NCBI GenBank assembly: GCA_938041955.1
Contig: CALISD010000061.1
Coordinates: 1 to 64,000, forward strand
From: an uncultured Granulosicoccaceae bacterium
Lineage (GTDB): Bacteria > Pseudomonadota > Gammaproteobacteria > Granulosicoccales > Granulosicoccaceae
DNA: 64,000 nt
Direction of reading: 5' to 3'
Position 1 is the first letter of the stretch. Each line of letters begins with the position of its first letter. The position numbers were made by a program, and so were the translations under genes. The notes below the pieces were generated by a model. The model was given only the letters and a program-made list of their open reading frames with translations, ran no database searches and was not told the DNA's origin. Below are positions 1 to 8,812 of this stretch, piece after piece.

Positions 1-832
1 TAACCGGTTCACCCAGATCAATCATCGCTTCAATTAATCCGTTGTGTTCGGAGAACACAAAACAATCGCTATCCGGCATATCCAGATTAATGGTAGGACC
101 TACCTCCAATTCACCTTCAAGTATTCCCGCGTGTATCAGCAGGTTCCTTGTGCCTTTCTTTGCAATAGCTACTGTTTTAGCAGAGCTGGAACCGCCGCCG
201 CCAAGCTCAGTTGATACAAACACTTTGCCCTGCTCTTCCACGGCAGTGTCGTACATGCCGACATTATCAATTTCCAGAAGCCTGACTGAATAAGGTGCAT
301 TAAACGCGTGTACTGCTGCGGTGCAGGCCGCCTCCTGTTGTTTGTTGTCCAATACGTGTGATGCTGCAAACGGAATGAAGTCGAGTGTTTTACCACCCGA
401 GTGGAAATCAAGAACGATATCTGCCATGGGTACCAGAGTACGTTGGAAGTAGTCTGCGATTTTCTCTGTAACGGTGCCATCAGGTTTGCCGGGGAACATG
501 CGGTTCATGTTGCCTTTGTCTATAGGTGAGGTACGTGTACCGGCAAGGTAAGCCGGGTAGTTAAATGCCGGTACAATGATTACTGTGCCTTTTATGGTTT
601 TGGGGTCTAGAGTTAAGGCAAGTTCCTGCAGCGCGATCGGGCCTTCATACTCATCACCATGATTCGCTCCGGTTAATAATGCAGTAGGGCCTTCGCCATT
701 GCGAACCACACTGATGGGTAACATCACACTGCCCCAGGCGGAGTCATCTCGGCTATAAGGCAACCGTAAGAAACCATGATGCACGCCATCCTGATCATAG
801 GCAATGGTGGGACTGATGGGATTCTGCTTCAT
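1..832 (-). CDS. doeB: N-acetyl-diaminobutyrate deacetylase DoeB (partial)
   Basis: This is the second enzyme of ectoine breakdown, removing acetate from N-alpha-acetyl-L-2,4-diaminobutyrate. It belongs to the succinylglutamate desuccinylase/aspartoacylase zinc-peptidase family. The reading frame is open from an ATG at 832-830 to the window edge, so the C-terminus (3' end) is missing. The translated part holds the zinc motif GANHGDEYEG and a later DFHSGGK segment, as expected in this family. The ATG overlaps the doeA stop codon as ATGA, which implies translational coupling. I am confident of the family and, from the neighbours, of the role. Confidence 0.9.
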   Translation of the reverse strand, partial: MKQNPISPTIAYDQDGVHHGFLRLPYSRDDSAWGSVMLPISVVRNGEGPTALLTGANHGDEYEGPIALQELALTLDPKTIKGTVIIVPAFNYPAYLAGTRTSPIDKGNMNRMFPGKPDGTVTEKIADYFQRTLVPMADIVLDFHSGGKTLDFIPFAASHVLDNKQQEAACTAAVHAFNAPYSVRLLEIDNVGMYDTAVEEQGKVFVSTELGGGGSSSAKTVAIAKKGTRNLLIHAGILEGELEVGPTINLDMPDSDCFVFSEHNGLIEAMIDLGEPV

Positions 833-2052
833 GATTTCACCAATAGCTTGCGCGGGAAGTCAGCCAGACATTCCGGCTCACCGTTACCTATAACAATGCT
901 TTCGGTTATTTCAAAACCCCAGCCATCCATCCACAAGCCGGTCATAAAATGAAAGGTCATGTTTTCTTGCAATTCGGTTTTATCACCCGGGCGTAGTGAC
1001 ATGGTGCGCTCGCCCCAGTCAGGCGGATACGACAAACCTATCGGGTAACCGGTACGGTTGTCTTTTTCGATGCCATGCTTTTTCAGCACACTGAAAAATG
1101 CATTGGCTACGTCTTCGCACTTGTTGCCCGCACGTGCTTTTTCAAGCCCTGCATCCATACCTTCAAGTATGGCTTTTTCTGCATCTAAAAACGTTTTAGT
1201 GGGCTTGCCGAGGAATATGGTTCGGGATAACGGGCAGTGGTAGCGATGATAAGCGCCCGCGATCTCAAAGAAAGTACCTTCGCCGCTTTTCATCGGTTCG
1301 TCATCCCATGTCAGATGCGGTGCGTCTGCTGCAGGGCCTGAAGGTAACAATGGTACGATTGCAGGATAATCTCCCCCGGCACCAATCGTTTCGTCATATC
1401 GCAGTCCGGCGTCATAAATGTCGGCCACCAGATCACACTTGCGAATGCCGGGTTCTATTTTGTCAACAATGCGCTGATGCATTCGCTCAACAATCTTACC
1501 GGCCACACGCATGTACTCAAGTTCTTTTTCTGACTTGACTGCACGCTGCCAGTTAACCAGTGCGGTTGCATCGGTGAAGGTAGCGTCTGGCAGGTGTTTA
1601 TTCAGACTCGCAAAGGCGGCTGCAGAAAACCAGTAATTATCCATCTCTACGCCAATGCGCAAGGTATCCAGCCGGCGCGATTTTAGCTGTTCACTAAGGT
1701 AGTCCATAGGGTGTCGTTCAGTTGACTGAACGTAGTGATCAGGATAGCCAATAATATTATCGTGCTGCATAAAGCTAGTGCGTTTCGCGCCATTGCCATC
1801 CTGCGAGCGGCCGAACCATAAGGGTTCTCCTTCCAGACTTAATACAACACACTGATGAACGTAGAAAGACCACCCGTCATAACCGGTTAGCCAGGCCATG
1901 TTCGAAGGGTCAGACACAATGAGCAGTTCTATGTTCTGCCTTTCCATTGAGGCACGGGTTTTGGCTATTCGTGCAGCATATTCATCTGTGGTGAAATACA
2001 ATGTTGGCGTGGTTGTCACTTTGTTACCTTTGCGTTTAGAAAATACAGCCAC
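829..2052 (-). CDS. doeA: Ectoine hydrolase DoeA (EutD)
   Basis: DoeA opens the ectoine ring to N-acetyl-diaminobutyrate in the cytoplasm. The protein (407 aa as drawn) has the M24 aminopeptidase-like 'pita-bread' layout, with an N-terminal creatinase-type domain (SNMAWLTGYDGWSFYVHQ) and a C-terminal domain containing HYHCPLSRT-like and FHFMTGLWMDGWGFEITES segments. The drawn start is GTG with a poor ribosome site. An in-frame GTG at 2019, preceded by AAAGG, gives about 396 aa and is closer to the usual family length. It lies between eutA and doeB in one operon. Confidence 0.92.
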   Translation of the reverse strand: MAVFSKRKGNKVTTTPTLYFTTDEYAARIAKTRASMERQNIELLIVSDPSNMAWLTGYDGWSFYVHQCVVLSLEGEPLWFGRSQDGNGAKRTSFMQHDNIIGYPDHYVQSTERHPMDYLSEQLKSRRLDTLRIGVEMDNYWFSAAAFASLNKHLPDATFTDATALVNWQRAVKSEKELEYMRVAGKIVERMHQRIVDKIEPGIRKCDLVADIYDAGLRYDETIGAGGDYPAIVPLLPSGPAADAPHLTWDDEPMKSGEGTFFEIAGAYHRYHCPLSRTIFLGKPTKTFLDAEKAILEGMDAGLEKARAGNKCEDVANAFFSVLKKHGIEKDNRTGYPIGLSYPPDWGERTMSLRPGDKTELQENMTFHFMTGLWMDGWGFEITESIVIGNGEPECLADFPRKLLVKS

Positions 2053-2111
2053 CGGAATTTGCTATCGGCTGTATTTTTACCCATCGATGCTTGTTGAATT
2101 TTTTTACAGCT

Positions 2112-2912
2112 TTAATTCTTTAGCTTGCTTATCACCGGATCCGGTAGTGCTTTGTCAAACAGGCTTCCAAAGCCCGCAACAGAATCATCAAGACCAGCAG
2201 CACGCAGGCTCATCCAAATACTGGCCTGGTTCGAACTGACCACCGGTTTGCCAATTTGCCTTTCAATTTCTTCAACAACATTAACCGCGGGCAGACCGGT
2301 ACAGGATATAAATAGCGCATCAGTGTCATCTGTATTGAGTGTGACCGATGCTTGTATGATTGTGTCATCAGAGACCAGCGCCATATCCCGGTCATCCTCA
2401 ATTCCCAGGCACTCCAGACGCAGCACATTTAAACCCTGCGCACTGAAATACTCGGCAAACGGCTGACTGGTTTCAACGGTATATGGCGTCAATATCGAAA
2501 TTCGCGTCGCCCCCAGCGCTCGCAAAGCGCGACAAGCTGCATCACTAGGGGTAATCACCGGTACGCCCGGGCGCGAGGTATGGATACTGTCTCGTATGGC
2601 CTCATCACCAATAACGACAGACGCAGCAGTGCAGCTATAACAGATGGCATCCAGAGACACCTCCGGCAGGATAAGATCAGCAGCAGAGGTGAGTCGTGGT
2701 GCCATGCGCCGCAGGTTTTCAGGGGTGGTCGGATTCTGATAAGCGACTCTGTTAACGTACACGGCGGCTTTGTCTTTTGGCAACAACCGTGCAAAATCAC
2801 GCTCACTGGTGAGATCTGTCGCCAGGGCGATCAATCCAATTTTCTTTATTGCTGCAGGATCATTAAAGATCACCGGTTCACTGGAGAGTTTAACCAGTTC
2901 AGAATTATTCAT
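2112..2912 (-). CDS. eutA: Ectoine/hydroxyectoine utilisation protein EutA (Asp/Glu racemase-like)
   Basis: A 266-aa protein of the aspartate/glutamate racemase, maleate isomerase and arylmalonate decarboxylase superfamily. Two cysteine motifs typical of the two-base mechanism are visible (CYSCTAASVVIG near residue 91 and SCTGLPA near residue 203). In ectoine gene clusters this family is EutA, which is linked with EutB and EutC to the handling of hydroxyectoine. The start overlaps the ehuD stop by 4 bases. eutB and eutC do not follow it here, since doeA comes next. The family call is firm; the substrate is inferred from context. Confidence 0.85.
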   Translation of the reverse strand: MNNSELVKLSSEPVIFNDPAAIKKIGLIALATDLTSERDFARLLPKDKAAVYVNRVAYQNPTTPENLRRMAPRLTSAADLILPEVSLDAICYSCTAASVVIGDEAIRDSIHTSRPGVPVITPSDAACRALRALGATRISILTPYTVETSQPFAEYFSAQGLNVLRLECLGIEDDRDMALVSDDTIIQASVTLNTDDTDALFISCTGLPAVNVVEEIERQIGKPVVSSNQASIWMSLRAAGLDDSVAGFGSLFDKALPDPVISKLKN

Positions 2913-3568
2913 TGACTCACCGTGCTAAAACGACGCTCAAGATAGCGAAGAAATATGACAGAGGGAATGCTGACCAATAGAAAGAAAACCCCTACCATGG
3001 TCATGGGTTCAACGTACTTATAGTGATAGTTGGCAATTGAACGAGCCTGGTTCATCAGCTCCAGAACCGTAATGGCTGCGAGTAACGGTGTTTCTTTAAA
3101 CATTGCGACCAGATAATTAGCCAGCGCAGGAATCATCGGCGGTATCGCCTGGGGGATTATGATGTGCTGCCACGTGGCGCGAGTTGAAAGGTTGACTGCC
3201 TTGGCAGCTTCCCACTGGCCTCGCGGTAAATTGTCGATACCTGCACGATAAACCTCCGCTGTATAGGTGGCATAGTGCAAACCCAGACCAACGATACCTG
3301 CCGTCAGTGGTGATAACAGTATTCCAATGTCTGGCAGTATATAGAACAAAAAATACAACTGAACCAACAACGGAGTGCCACGTACAAAACTGACGAAAAA
3401 ACTGGCAGGCATCGCTATCCATCTATTCTTCACACGACGAGCAATAGCAAGCCCGAGCCCTACCACCATCGCAAGCACAGACCCAGCAAGCGTTGCCTGA
3501 ATGGTGACGACAATACCTTTTCCAAGGGTTGGTAAGATTTCAAAAGCAAATGCCCAGTCCCATTCCAT
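2909..3568 (-). CDS. ehuD: Ectoine ABC importer permease EhuD
   Basis: A 219-aa inner-membrane permease of the polar amino acid (HisMQ-type) ABC family with about five membrane segments. The EAA loop is visible (EAAKAVNLSTRATWQHIIIP). It pairs with EhuC to form the channel that takes up ectoine and hydroxyectoine from the periplasmic binding protein EhuB. It starts four bases after ehuC ends and overlaps eutA, so these genes are translationally coupled. Confidence 0.9.
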   Translation of the reverse strand: MEWDWAFAFEILPTLGKGIVVTIQATLAGSVLAMVVGLGLAIARRVKNRWIAMPASFFVSFVRGTPLLVQLYFLFYILPDIGILLSPLTAGIVGLGLHYATYTAEVYRAGIDNLPRGQWEAAKAVNLSTRATWQHIIIPQAIPPMIPALANYLVAMFKETPLLAAITVLELMNQARSIANYHYKYVEPMTMVGVFFLLVSIPSVIFLRYLERRFSTVSQ

Positions 3569-3572
3569 CGCT

Positions 3573-4235
3573 TCAATTCCTCGTCATATCGAGGCCGCGT
3601 GTGACGCGATCTTCAAGTCGACGCATGGCGTAGCCAATCACGCTCGACATCAGATAATACAAAACAAGAATGGTAAAAAATGGCATGGCAGTGGAGCCGG
3701 TTTGCACGCGAACTACCTGTGCCTGAAAAGTCATGTCTGCAAGCGAGATCAGCGACACTACCGCTGTTCCTTTGAGCAACTCAATCGCATTGTTACCAAA
3801 TGTGGGCAGCATCATCACAAAAGCCTGCGGAACAATAACGTGCCTCAGTTCCTGAAAGCGCGTCAAGTTCAGCGCTGTGCATGCCTCATACTGAGGTTTC
3901 GGCACGGCGACAATGGCACCGCGCACCACCTCTGCGGCATAAGCCCCGACGTTTAAACCAAGAGCCAGTACTGCGGCCTGCAGCGGTGACAATGGAACAC
4001 CAAGCAGCGGCAATACAAAATAAGCCCAGAACAATTGCACAAAAATTGATGTACCACGAAAAAATTCGATATACGCAGTCGCCAGCCAACGAACAGGCCG
4101 TACTGAAGAAAGGCGGCCCAACCCGGCTACAAAAGCCATAACAAGTGCCAGCGCGCAACCCATCAAAGTTATTTCAACGGTGACGACAGCACCTTTGAAA
4201 ATCAGGCTGAGGTAACCGACCCAGTATTCACTCAC
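3573..4235 (-). CDS. ehuC: Ectoine ABC importer permease EhuC
   Basis: A 220-aa HisMQ-type permease, partner of EhuD. It has hydrophobic membrane segments throughout and an EAA-type loop (YEACTALNLTRFQELRHVIVP) for contact with the ATPase. It lies between ehuB and ehuD, and a strong hairpin separates it from ehuB. The assignment of EhuC versus EhuD follows the conserved gene order ehuA-B-C-D rather than any distinctive residue. Confidence 0.9.
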   Translation of the reverse strand: MSEYWVGYLSLIFKGAVVTVEITLMGCALALVMAFVAGLGRLSSVRPVRWLATAYIEFFRGTSIFVQLFWAYFVLPLLGVPLSPLQAAVLALGLNVGAYAAEVVRGAIVAVPKPQYEACTALNLTRFQELRHVIVPQAFVMMLPTFGNNAIELLKGTAVVSLISLADMTFQAQVVRVQTGSTAMPFFTILVLYYLMSSVIGYAMRRLEDRVTRGLDMTRN

Positions 4236-4300
4236 CCGAAATGCTCATACACATTGCCCACTATTTGTACTGTGCGGTAGTTTTTACCTGGAAACGTCGA

Positions 4301-4323
4301 CATGGCTGAAAACGTCAGCCATG
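4301..4323 (-). other. Perfect stem-loop between ehuB and ehuC
   Basis: A perfect 9-bp stem (CATGGCTGA with TCAGCCATG) closes a 5-base loop, and the pairing continues for about three more pairs beyond one mismatch. No T-run follows on the minus strand, so it is unlikely to be a simple terminator. Hairpins after binding-protein genes often protect the upstream mRNA, giving more EhuB than permease. That role is inferred here. Confidence 0.6.
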
Positions 4324-4341
4324 CCGATGCTTAGCTCGTCG

Positions 4342-5199
4342 TTAGTTCGGACCTCCGCAAAGCTTTTCACGACTGGTCTGCATGGCAGCATCTGCTGAAT
4401 AACCATAAGGTTCAACTATGGCAGCAAACTCACCACTCGCTTTCATCTCAGCCAGCACCTTGTCGTAGGCGTCTCTCAAGTCGCCATCCTGCTTTCGAAA
4501 CGCAACGCCTGCGCAAAATATGGGAGTGCCTTCCACAGGTGCAATCATTTCAAGGTTAGGATCATCGGCCTTTTTCATCAGATCACTGATTGACAGCACA
4601 GGCAGTGCATAAACATCGATACGTCCGTCCTGCAGCATCTTGCCACCGGACTGTGGATCCGGTACAACAATCACGTTGCTTCGTTCAGCGCCTGCTTCTA
4701 TCGCCAGTTTCTCTTCTGTACCACCACCTACTACACCCACCTTGGCACCCTTTGAGGCGATATCTGCGAAGGAGTTAAGTCCCATGGGATTACCTTTTTT
4801 TACCATAAAGGCCTCAGCATCACAGAGGTCAGGTTCGGAAAACAGGACCGCATCGCAGCGCTCTTTCTTAATGAACAATCCTGCGGCAACCATATCGAAG
4901 CGTCTTGCTTGTACACCGGGGATCATCGCTCCGTATTCAGAGATCGACGCCACAACATCTTCTACACCCATTTTTTTTAACACAGCACGAGCAAGGTCAG
5001 GTGCTGCACCCGCAACAGTGCCGTCAGAATTCACCTGAGTCCATGGTGGCTCATTGGCAATGGCGATTCGAGCAAACCCCTGCTCCTTGAGTCCTGCCAA
5101 GTCCGCTGAATGCGCTATTGAACCATTCACCAGCATCGCGATACCTAATGAGCATAGAAATGCAGCGCCGTATACTGGTTGTCTTACAAACTTAATCAT
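4342..5199 (-). CDS. ehuB: Ectoine-binding periplasmic protein EhuB
   Basis: A 285-aa periplasmic solute-binding protein of the family 3 (polar amino acid) type. It has a clear signal peptide (basic start, hydrophobic core, probable cleavage after AHS near residue 32). The mature part begins like other EhuB proteins (DLAGLKEQGFARIAIANEPP). It delivers ectoine and hydroxyectoine to EhuCD. A good ribosome site (GAGAGGAA) precedes the ATG, which supports this start. It follows ehuA by 72 bases. Confidence 0.92.
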   Translation of the reverse strand: MIKFVRQPVYGAAFLCSLGIAMLVNGSIAHSADLAGLKEQGFARIAIANEPPWTQVNSDGTVAGAAPDLARAVLKKMGVEDVVASISEYGAMIPGVQARRFDMVAAGLFIKKERCDAVLFSEPDLCDAEAFMVKKGNPMGLNSFADIASKGAKVGVVGGGTEEKLAIEAGAERSNVIVVPDPQSGGKMLQDGRIDVYALPVLSISDLMKKADDPNLEMIAPVEGTPIFCAGVAFRKQDGDLRDAYDKVLAEMKASGEFAAIVEPYGYSADAAMQTSREKLCGGPN

Positions 5200-5271
5200 G
5201 TGTTTTCCTCTCGTTTAATTTACATCACCTATTAACAACACCATATGCGTTAGCACATTGTGTTGATCACG

Positions 5272-6060
5272 TTAAACACGTAAACCCGCAGCTATCACTT
5301 TCTTTAGAAACATTTGTGTTCGTTCATGTTGAGGGTTGGAAAATAAAGTATCCGGTGTGCCCGATTCCACAATTTTTCCACTATCGAAAAACATTACCCG
5401 GTCTGCGAAGTCTCTGGCAAAACTCATTTCGTGTGTCACCAGCAACATGGTCATGTCAGTTTCCTCACCGAGTTTTCGCATCACGTTCAGCACCTCTTCA
5501 ACCAGTTCAGGGTCAAGCGCTGAGGTCACTTCATCAAAAAGCATAATTCGTGGCTGTAAAGCCAGTGCACGCGCAATGGCAGTACGTTGCTTCTGGCCAC
5601 CTGAGAGCTGCGCCGGTTTCTGCTCGGCCTTATCTGAAAGCCCTACCATATCGAGCAACTCCAGCCCTTTTACGCGGGCTTCGGATGCGTTCATAGCCCC
5701 CGTAAGAACGGGTGCCAGCGTTACGTTTTCGAGTACCGTTTTGTGCGGAAAAAGATTAAACAGCTGAAAGACCATACCAATCTTTGAGCGCATATGGCGC
5801 AAATGTGCATCACTCGCAACTTGCCTCTGACCATTGTTCTCTTCATGCCACAAGCCTTCGCCTTCTATGAAAATAGAGCCGCTATCAAGAGACTCCAATG
5901 TCATTAAAATACGCAGAATTGTGGTTTTACCAGAACCGGATGGGCCTATAAGTGCGAGCTTTTCTCCGTGCGATACATCAAAGCTCAATTGCTGAAGGAC
6001 ATCGAGGTCACCGTAGCTCTTGGAGACTTTATCGAAACGAATAATGGGGGTACGCACCAT
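5272..6060 (-). CDS. ehuA: Ectoine ABC importer ATPase EhuA
   Basis: A 262-aa cytoplasmic ABC ATPase of the polar amino acid uptake type. It has the Walker A motif GPSGSGKT (residues 39-46), signature LSGGQKQR and Walker B IMLFDEVTSALD, followed by the switch histidine in LLVTHEM. It powers EhuBCD. It is the first transport gene after enuR on the same strand. The 89-base gap to enuR contains a candidate EnuR operator. Confidence 0.92.
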   Translation of the reverse strand: MVRTPIIRFDKVSKSYGDLDVLQQLSFDVSHGEKLALIGPSGSGKTTILRILMTLESLDSGSIFIEGEGLWHEENNGQRQVASDAHLRHMRSKIGMVFQLFNLFPHKTVLENVTLAPVLTGAMNASEARVKGLELLDMVGLSDKAEQKPAQLSGGQKQRTAIARALALQPRIMLFDEVTSALDPELVEEVLNVMRKLGEETDMTMLLVTHEMSFARDFADRVMFFDSGKIVESGTPDTLFSNPQHERTQMFLKKVIAAGLRV

Positions 6061-6094
6061 AAACTCTGACGCCGACCGAGAATAGACGTTTCAG

Positions 6095-6144
6095 ATTGTC
6101 CCAATCATGTGGGTCTGTCAATCAGAACATTGAATCATGACAAT
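6095..6144. promoter_or_regulatory. Candidate EnuR operator in front of ehuA
   Basis: ATTGTC at 6095-6100 and GACAAT at 6139-6144 form an inverted pair between the enuR stop and the ehuA start. The right half belongs to AATCATGACAAT (6133-6144), the exact reverse complement of a 12-mer at the enuR start. Sharing of the word between the two regulated intervals suggests a regulator site. Binding by EnuR is inferred. Confidence 0.45.
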
Positions 6145-6149
6145 GATAA

Positions 6150-7535
6150 TCACTGAGTGGCGGCAACTGTTTTCGGGTTGCTATGCAATACCCTGTTAAC
6201 CGTTTGCAAGCCCTGTCGTAGTTGCTCGGTCGGCACCGAACCGGTACAAACACGAACGGCAGCCGCTTGTGGTTGGTCGGACAAGTTAAACGTAGAGCCC
6301 GGGGCAACCGCCACGCCCTGCAGCTGGCATTGCCTGAGAAAGCTGTCCTCAGTCCACGAATTGCTCAACGTGAGCCATAGATGCATTCCATATGGTGTAG
6401 CTTTAAAACAATCGGGAAGTATACCTGTCGCTATTTTGTAGCGTTCTGACAGCGCATGCCGTTGCCATTTAAGTAATGTCTCTGCGGTACCGTCGTCGAC
6501 CCACCTCGATGCGATTTCCGCCATTATCGGCGTTGCCATCCAGTTAGTGACAAGATGTCGGTTGGCAACTGTTTGCGATAGCGCTTTTGGTGCCACCAGG
6601 TAACCGGTACGAAGGCCGGGCATAATGCATTTAGTGAAACTTGTGAAATACAGCGTGCGCTCCGGTGCCATTGCATAAACGGGGGCTTCCCGATCAGGTT
6701 GCAGCGGCCCCATAGCATCGTTTTCAATAATGGTAATGTCGTGCTTTCTGGCCACTTCTACCAGTTTATTGCGTCTTTCTACAGACATAACGGATGCAGT
6801 AGGGCCTGCACCACCGGGCATTACGTACAGTGCTTTAACCACTGTTTTTTTGCAGTAACTATCCAGCACTTCCGGTACGACACCTTGTTCATCTATTTCT
6901 ATTCCAGTTAGCCGGCGACCAAGATATTGCGTTAGAGGTTTTAATGTGTGGTGACCGATCTCCTCGGTGACAACAAGCTCACCCGGATTGGTGGCGCTAA
7001 GTAGCGCAATAGTCATTGCAGAGGTATTACCGTTGGTCACATGTACTGTGTCTGGTGACGTTTCTATGCCGCATCTGGCGAGCCATTTCGTAGCAGGGCC
7101 AAGGTACCGCTCTGTGGCCACGTTGGGCCGGAAAGAAAAAATAGCCGAACGCGGCAGGTCATCTGCGAGTGAACGCAGTGCAGACTGCATGATATCGTGA
7201 TGTATGTCTTCAGAAACAGGCTTAAGAATAGAGCATTCAATTACGCTGTCGTACTGGCTGTCAGATAAAAACGGAGTGCGTGCTTCTTTATTGCTCGCTG
7301 CGATATAGCTGCCACGACCCACCTCACCCTTTACAAAACCGAGCCTTATCAGTTCTTCAAAGGCACGGCTCACCGTCTGTACACTCAGCTCGAGCTCGTC
7401 TGCCAGTTGGCGATGCGTCGGTAATTGGTCGCCCTTTTTCAGCGAGCCGGAGTCTATGGCATTGACCACTGAATCTGCCAGTGACTGATAATAGGGTCGC
7501 TTAAGGTCGGCTTTTGTCAGAGTCCAAATTGTCAT
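6150..7535 (-). CDS. enuR: MocR/GntR-type regulator of ectoine use, EnuR
   Basis: A 461-aa regulator with an N-terminal GntR winged helix (residues about 10-75, QLADELELSVQTVSRAFEEL) joined to a class I aminotransferase-like domain that would carry PLP on the lysine in the YFTSFTKCIMPGLRTGY segment. EnuR proteins use PLP to sense ectoine-derived diaminobutyrate compounds and repress ectoine import and breakdown genes. It is the first gene of the minus-strand cluster, and an inverted repeat overlaps its start codon, which suggests autoregulation. Confidence 0.9.
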   Translation of the reverse strand: MTIWTLTKADLKRPYYQSLADSVVNAIDSGSLKKGDQLPTHRQLADELELSVQTVSRAFEELIRLGFVKGEVGRGSYIAASNKEARTPFLSDSQYDSVIECSILKPVSEDIHHDIMQSALRSLADDLPRSAIFSFRPNVATERYLGPATKWLARCGIETSPDTVHVTNGNTSAMTIALLSATNPGELVVTEEIGHHTLKPLTQYLGRRLTGIEIDEQGVVPEVLDSYCKKTVVKALYVMPGGAGPTASVMSVERRNKLVEVARKHDITIIENDAMGPLQPDREAPVYAMAPERTLYFTSFTKCIMPGLRTGYLVAPKALSQTVANRHLVTNWMATPIMAEIASRWVDDGTAETLLKWQRHALSERYKIATGILPDCFKATPYGMHLWLTLSNSWTEDSFLRQCQLQGVAVAPGSTFNLSDQPQAAAVRVCTGSVPTEQLRQGLQTVNRVLHSNPKTVAATQ

Positions 7536-7564
7536 GATTTAATCATGAATCTAATCAGGACAAT
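7528..7564. promoter_or_regulatory. Candidate EnuR operator at the enuR start
   Basis: ATTGTCATGATT (7528-7539) and AATCAGGACAAT (7553-7564) are inverted copies differing at one base, separated by 13 bases. A second inverted repeat, CATGAT-TTA-ATCATG (7533-7547), is nested within it and overlaps the enuR ATG. The same 12-mer recurs upstream of ehuA. Position and sharing suggest autoregulation by EnuR; this is not proven. Confidence 0.5.
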
Positions 7565-7700
7565 TGACAAGCAACATTTATAACTTCACTGTGTGTCTTA
7601 ACCTTAAAACCAATCCGTTGGCGCTCTGGTGAGGGACTTAGCAAAACCAGAGTTAAAATACCATCAACGAAGATAAAAAACGGAAGCTAAGAGTGACGCA

Positions 7701-8750
7701 ATGCCTGAAAATTCAACACTAAACAGCTTCGCTTCTGACAACGTCACGTGTGCCTGCCCGGAAGTCATGGATGCCGTACTTGAAGCGAACAATGGCATTG
7801 CTACGTCGTACGGAGATGACAAATACACAGACCAATTGAAACAACAGCTCAGTGAAGTGTTCGAAACCGAAGTAAGCGTGTTTCCGGTTGTGTCTGGCAC
7901 TGCGGCAAATGCGCTGGCGTTATCTGCGTTAACCCCTTCATACGGGAAAATATTCTGCCACGAAATGTCGCATATCAATACTGATGAATGTGCAGCACCC
8001 GAGTTTTTTACCGGGGGTGCAAAGCTAATTCCCATTCCTACCAACACTGGAAAAATTGACGCTGACTCTCTCACTTCTGTCATCCGTGGACGTGGAAATG
8101 TACACGCCGCGCAGCCTGCCACTGTCAGCATTACCCAATCAAGTGAAACAGGAACGTTATATCAGTTAGATGAAATTGCAGCTATCTCTGAAGTCGCGAG
8201 CCAACATGGTTTGCATGTTCACATGGATGGCGCAAGGTTCTCGAACGCCGTGGTTTCACTCGGTGCCAGTCCTGCTGAAATTACATGGAAGTCCGGTATT
8301 GAGGTGCTTTCTTTTGGCGGTACTAAAAATGGCTGCCTGGCTGCAGAGGCGGTAATATTTTTTAAACCAGAATTAGCAAATGCTTTTCCCTACCTGCATA
8401 AGCGCTCCGGACAATTGCTTTCAAAAATGCGATTCGTTTCAGCCCAGCTGCAAGCCTTTGTTTCAAACGATGTCTGGCTACGCAACGCAAGGCATGCGAA
8501 CCAACTTGCTGCACGACTCAGTCAGGGGCTTGCCGGATTCCCGGATATTGAGCTGGCCTACCCGACAGAGTCCAACGAAATATTCGTAAAATTTCCACGA
8601 CCATTAATCGAGTTTCTTACCATAGATGGCTTTACCATTAACGAGGAAGAACTTGATGGTACTGCACCGCCTCGATTTGTCACCGCTTGGAACACAGAGG
8701 CAAAAGATGTCGATACATTATTGAGAACGATTGAACGTTACTATCAGTGA
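7701..8750 (+). CDS. ltaE: Threonine aldolase family PLP enzyme
   Basis: A 349-aa fold-type I PLP enzyme of the beta-eliminating lyase/low-specificity L-threonine aldolase family, which splits threonine or related beta-hydroxy amino acids to glycine and an aldehyde. The HMDGARFSNA segment carries the cofactor aspartate and the PLP lysine lies in SFGGTKNGCLAAEA. It is divergent from enuR across a 165-base gap. A downstream CoA-transferase and GST follow on the same strand. The exact beta-hydroxy amino acid substrate cannot be read from sequence. Confidence 0.82.
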   Translation: MPENSTLNSFASDNVTCACPEVMDAVLEANNGIATSYGDDKYTDQLKQQLSEVFETEVSVFPVVSGTAANALALSALTPSYGKIFCHEMSHINTDECAAPEFFTGGAKLIPIPTNTGKIDADSLTSVIRGRGNVHAAQPATVSITQSSETGTLYQLDEIAAISEVASQHGLHVHMDGARFSNAVVSLGASPAEITWKSGIEVLSFGGTKNGCLAAEAVIFFKPELANAFPYLHKRSGQLLSKMRFVSAQLQAFVSNDVWLRNARHANQLAARLSQGLAGFPDIELAYPTESNEIFVKFPRPLIEFLTIDGFTINEEELDGTAPPRFVTAWNTEAKDVDTLLRTIERYYQ

Positions 8751-8812
8751 GCCTGGTTCACCCAATGCCAGCGCATCCCACAACCTGCTAACTACATTTG
8801 AGGAACTATCGA

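Noticed and set aside
169-480. 103-codon minus-strand frame at the left edge
   Set aside because: It is an out-of-frame shadow of the partial doeB gene, whose own frame is open through the window edge.
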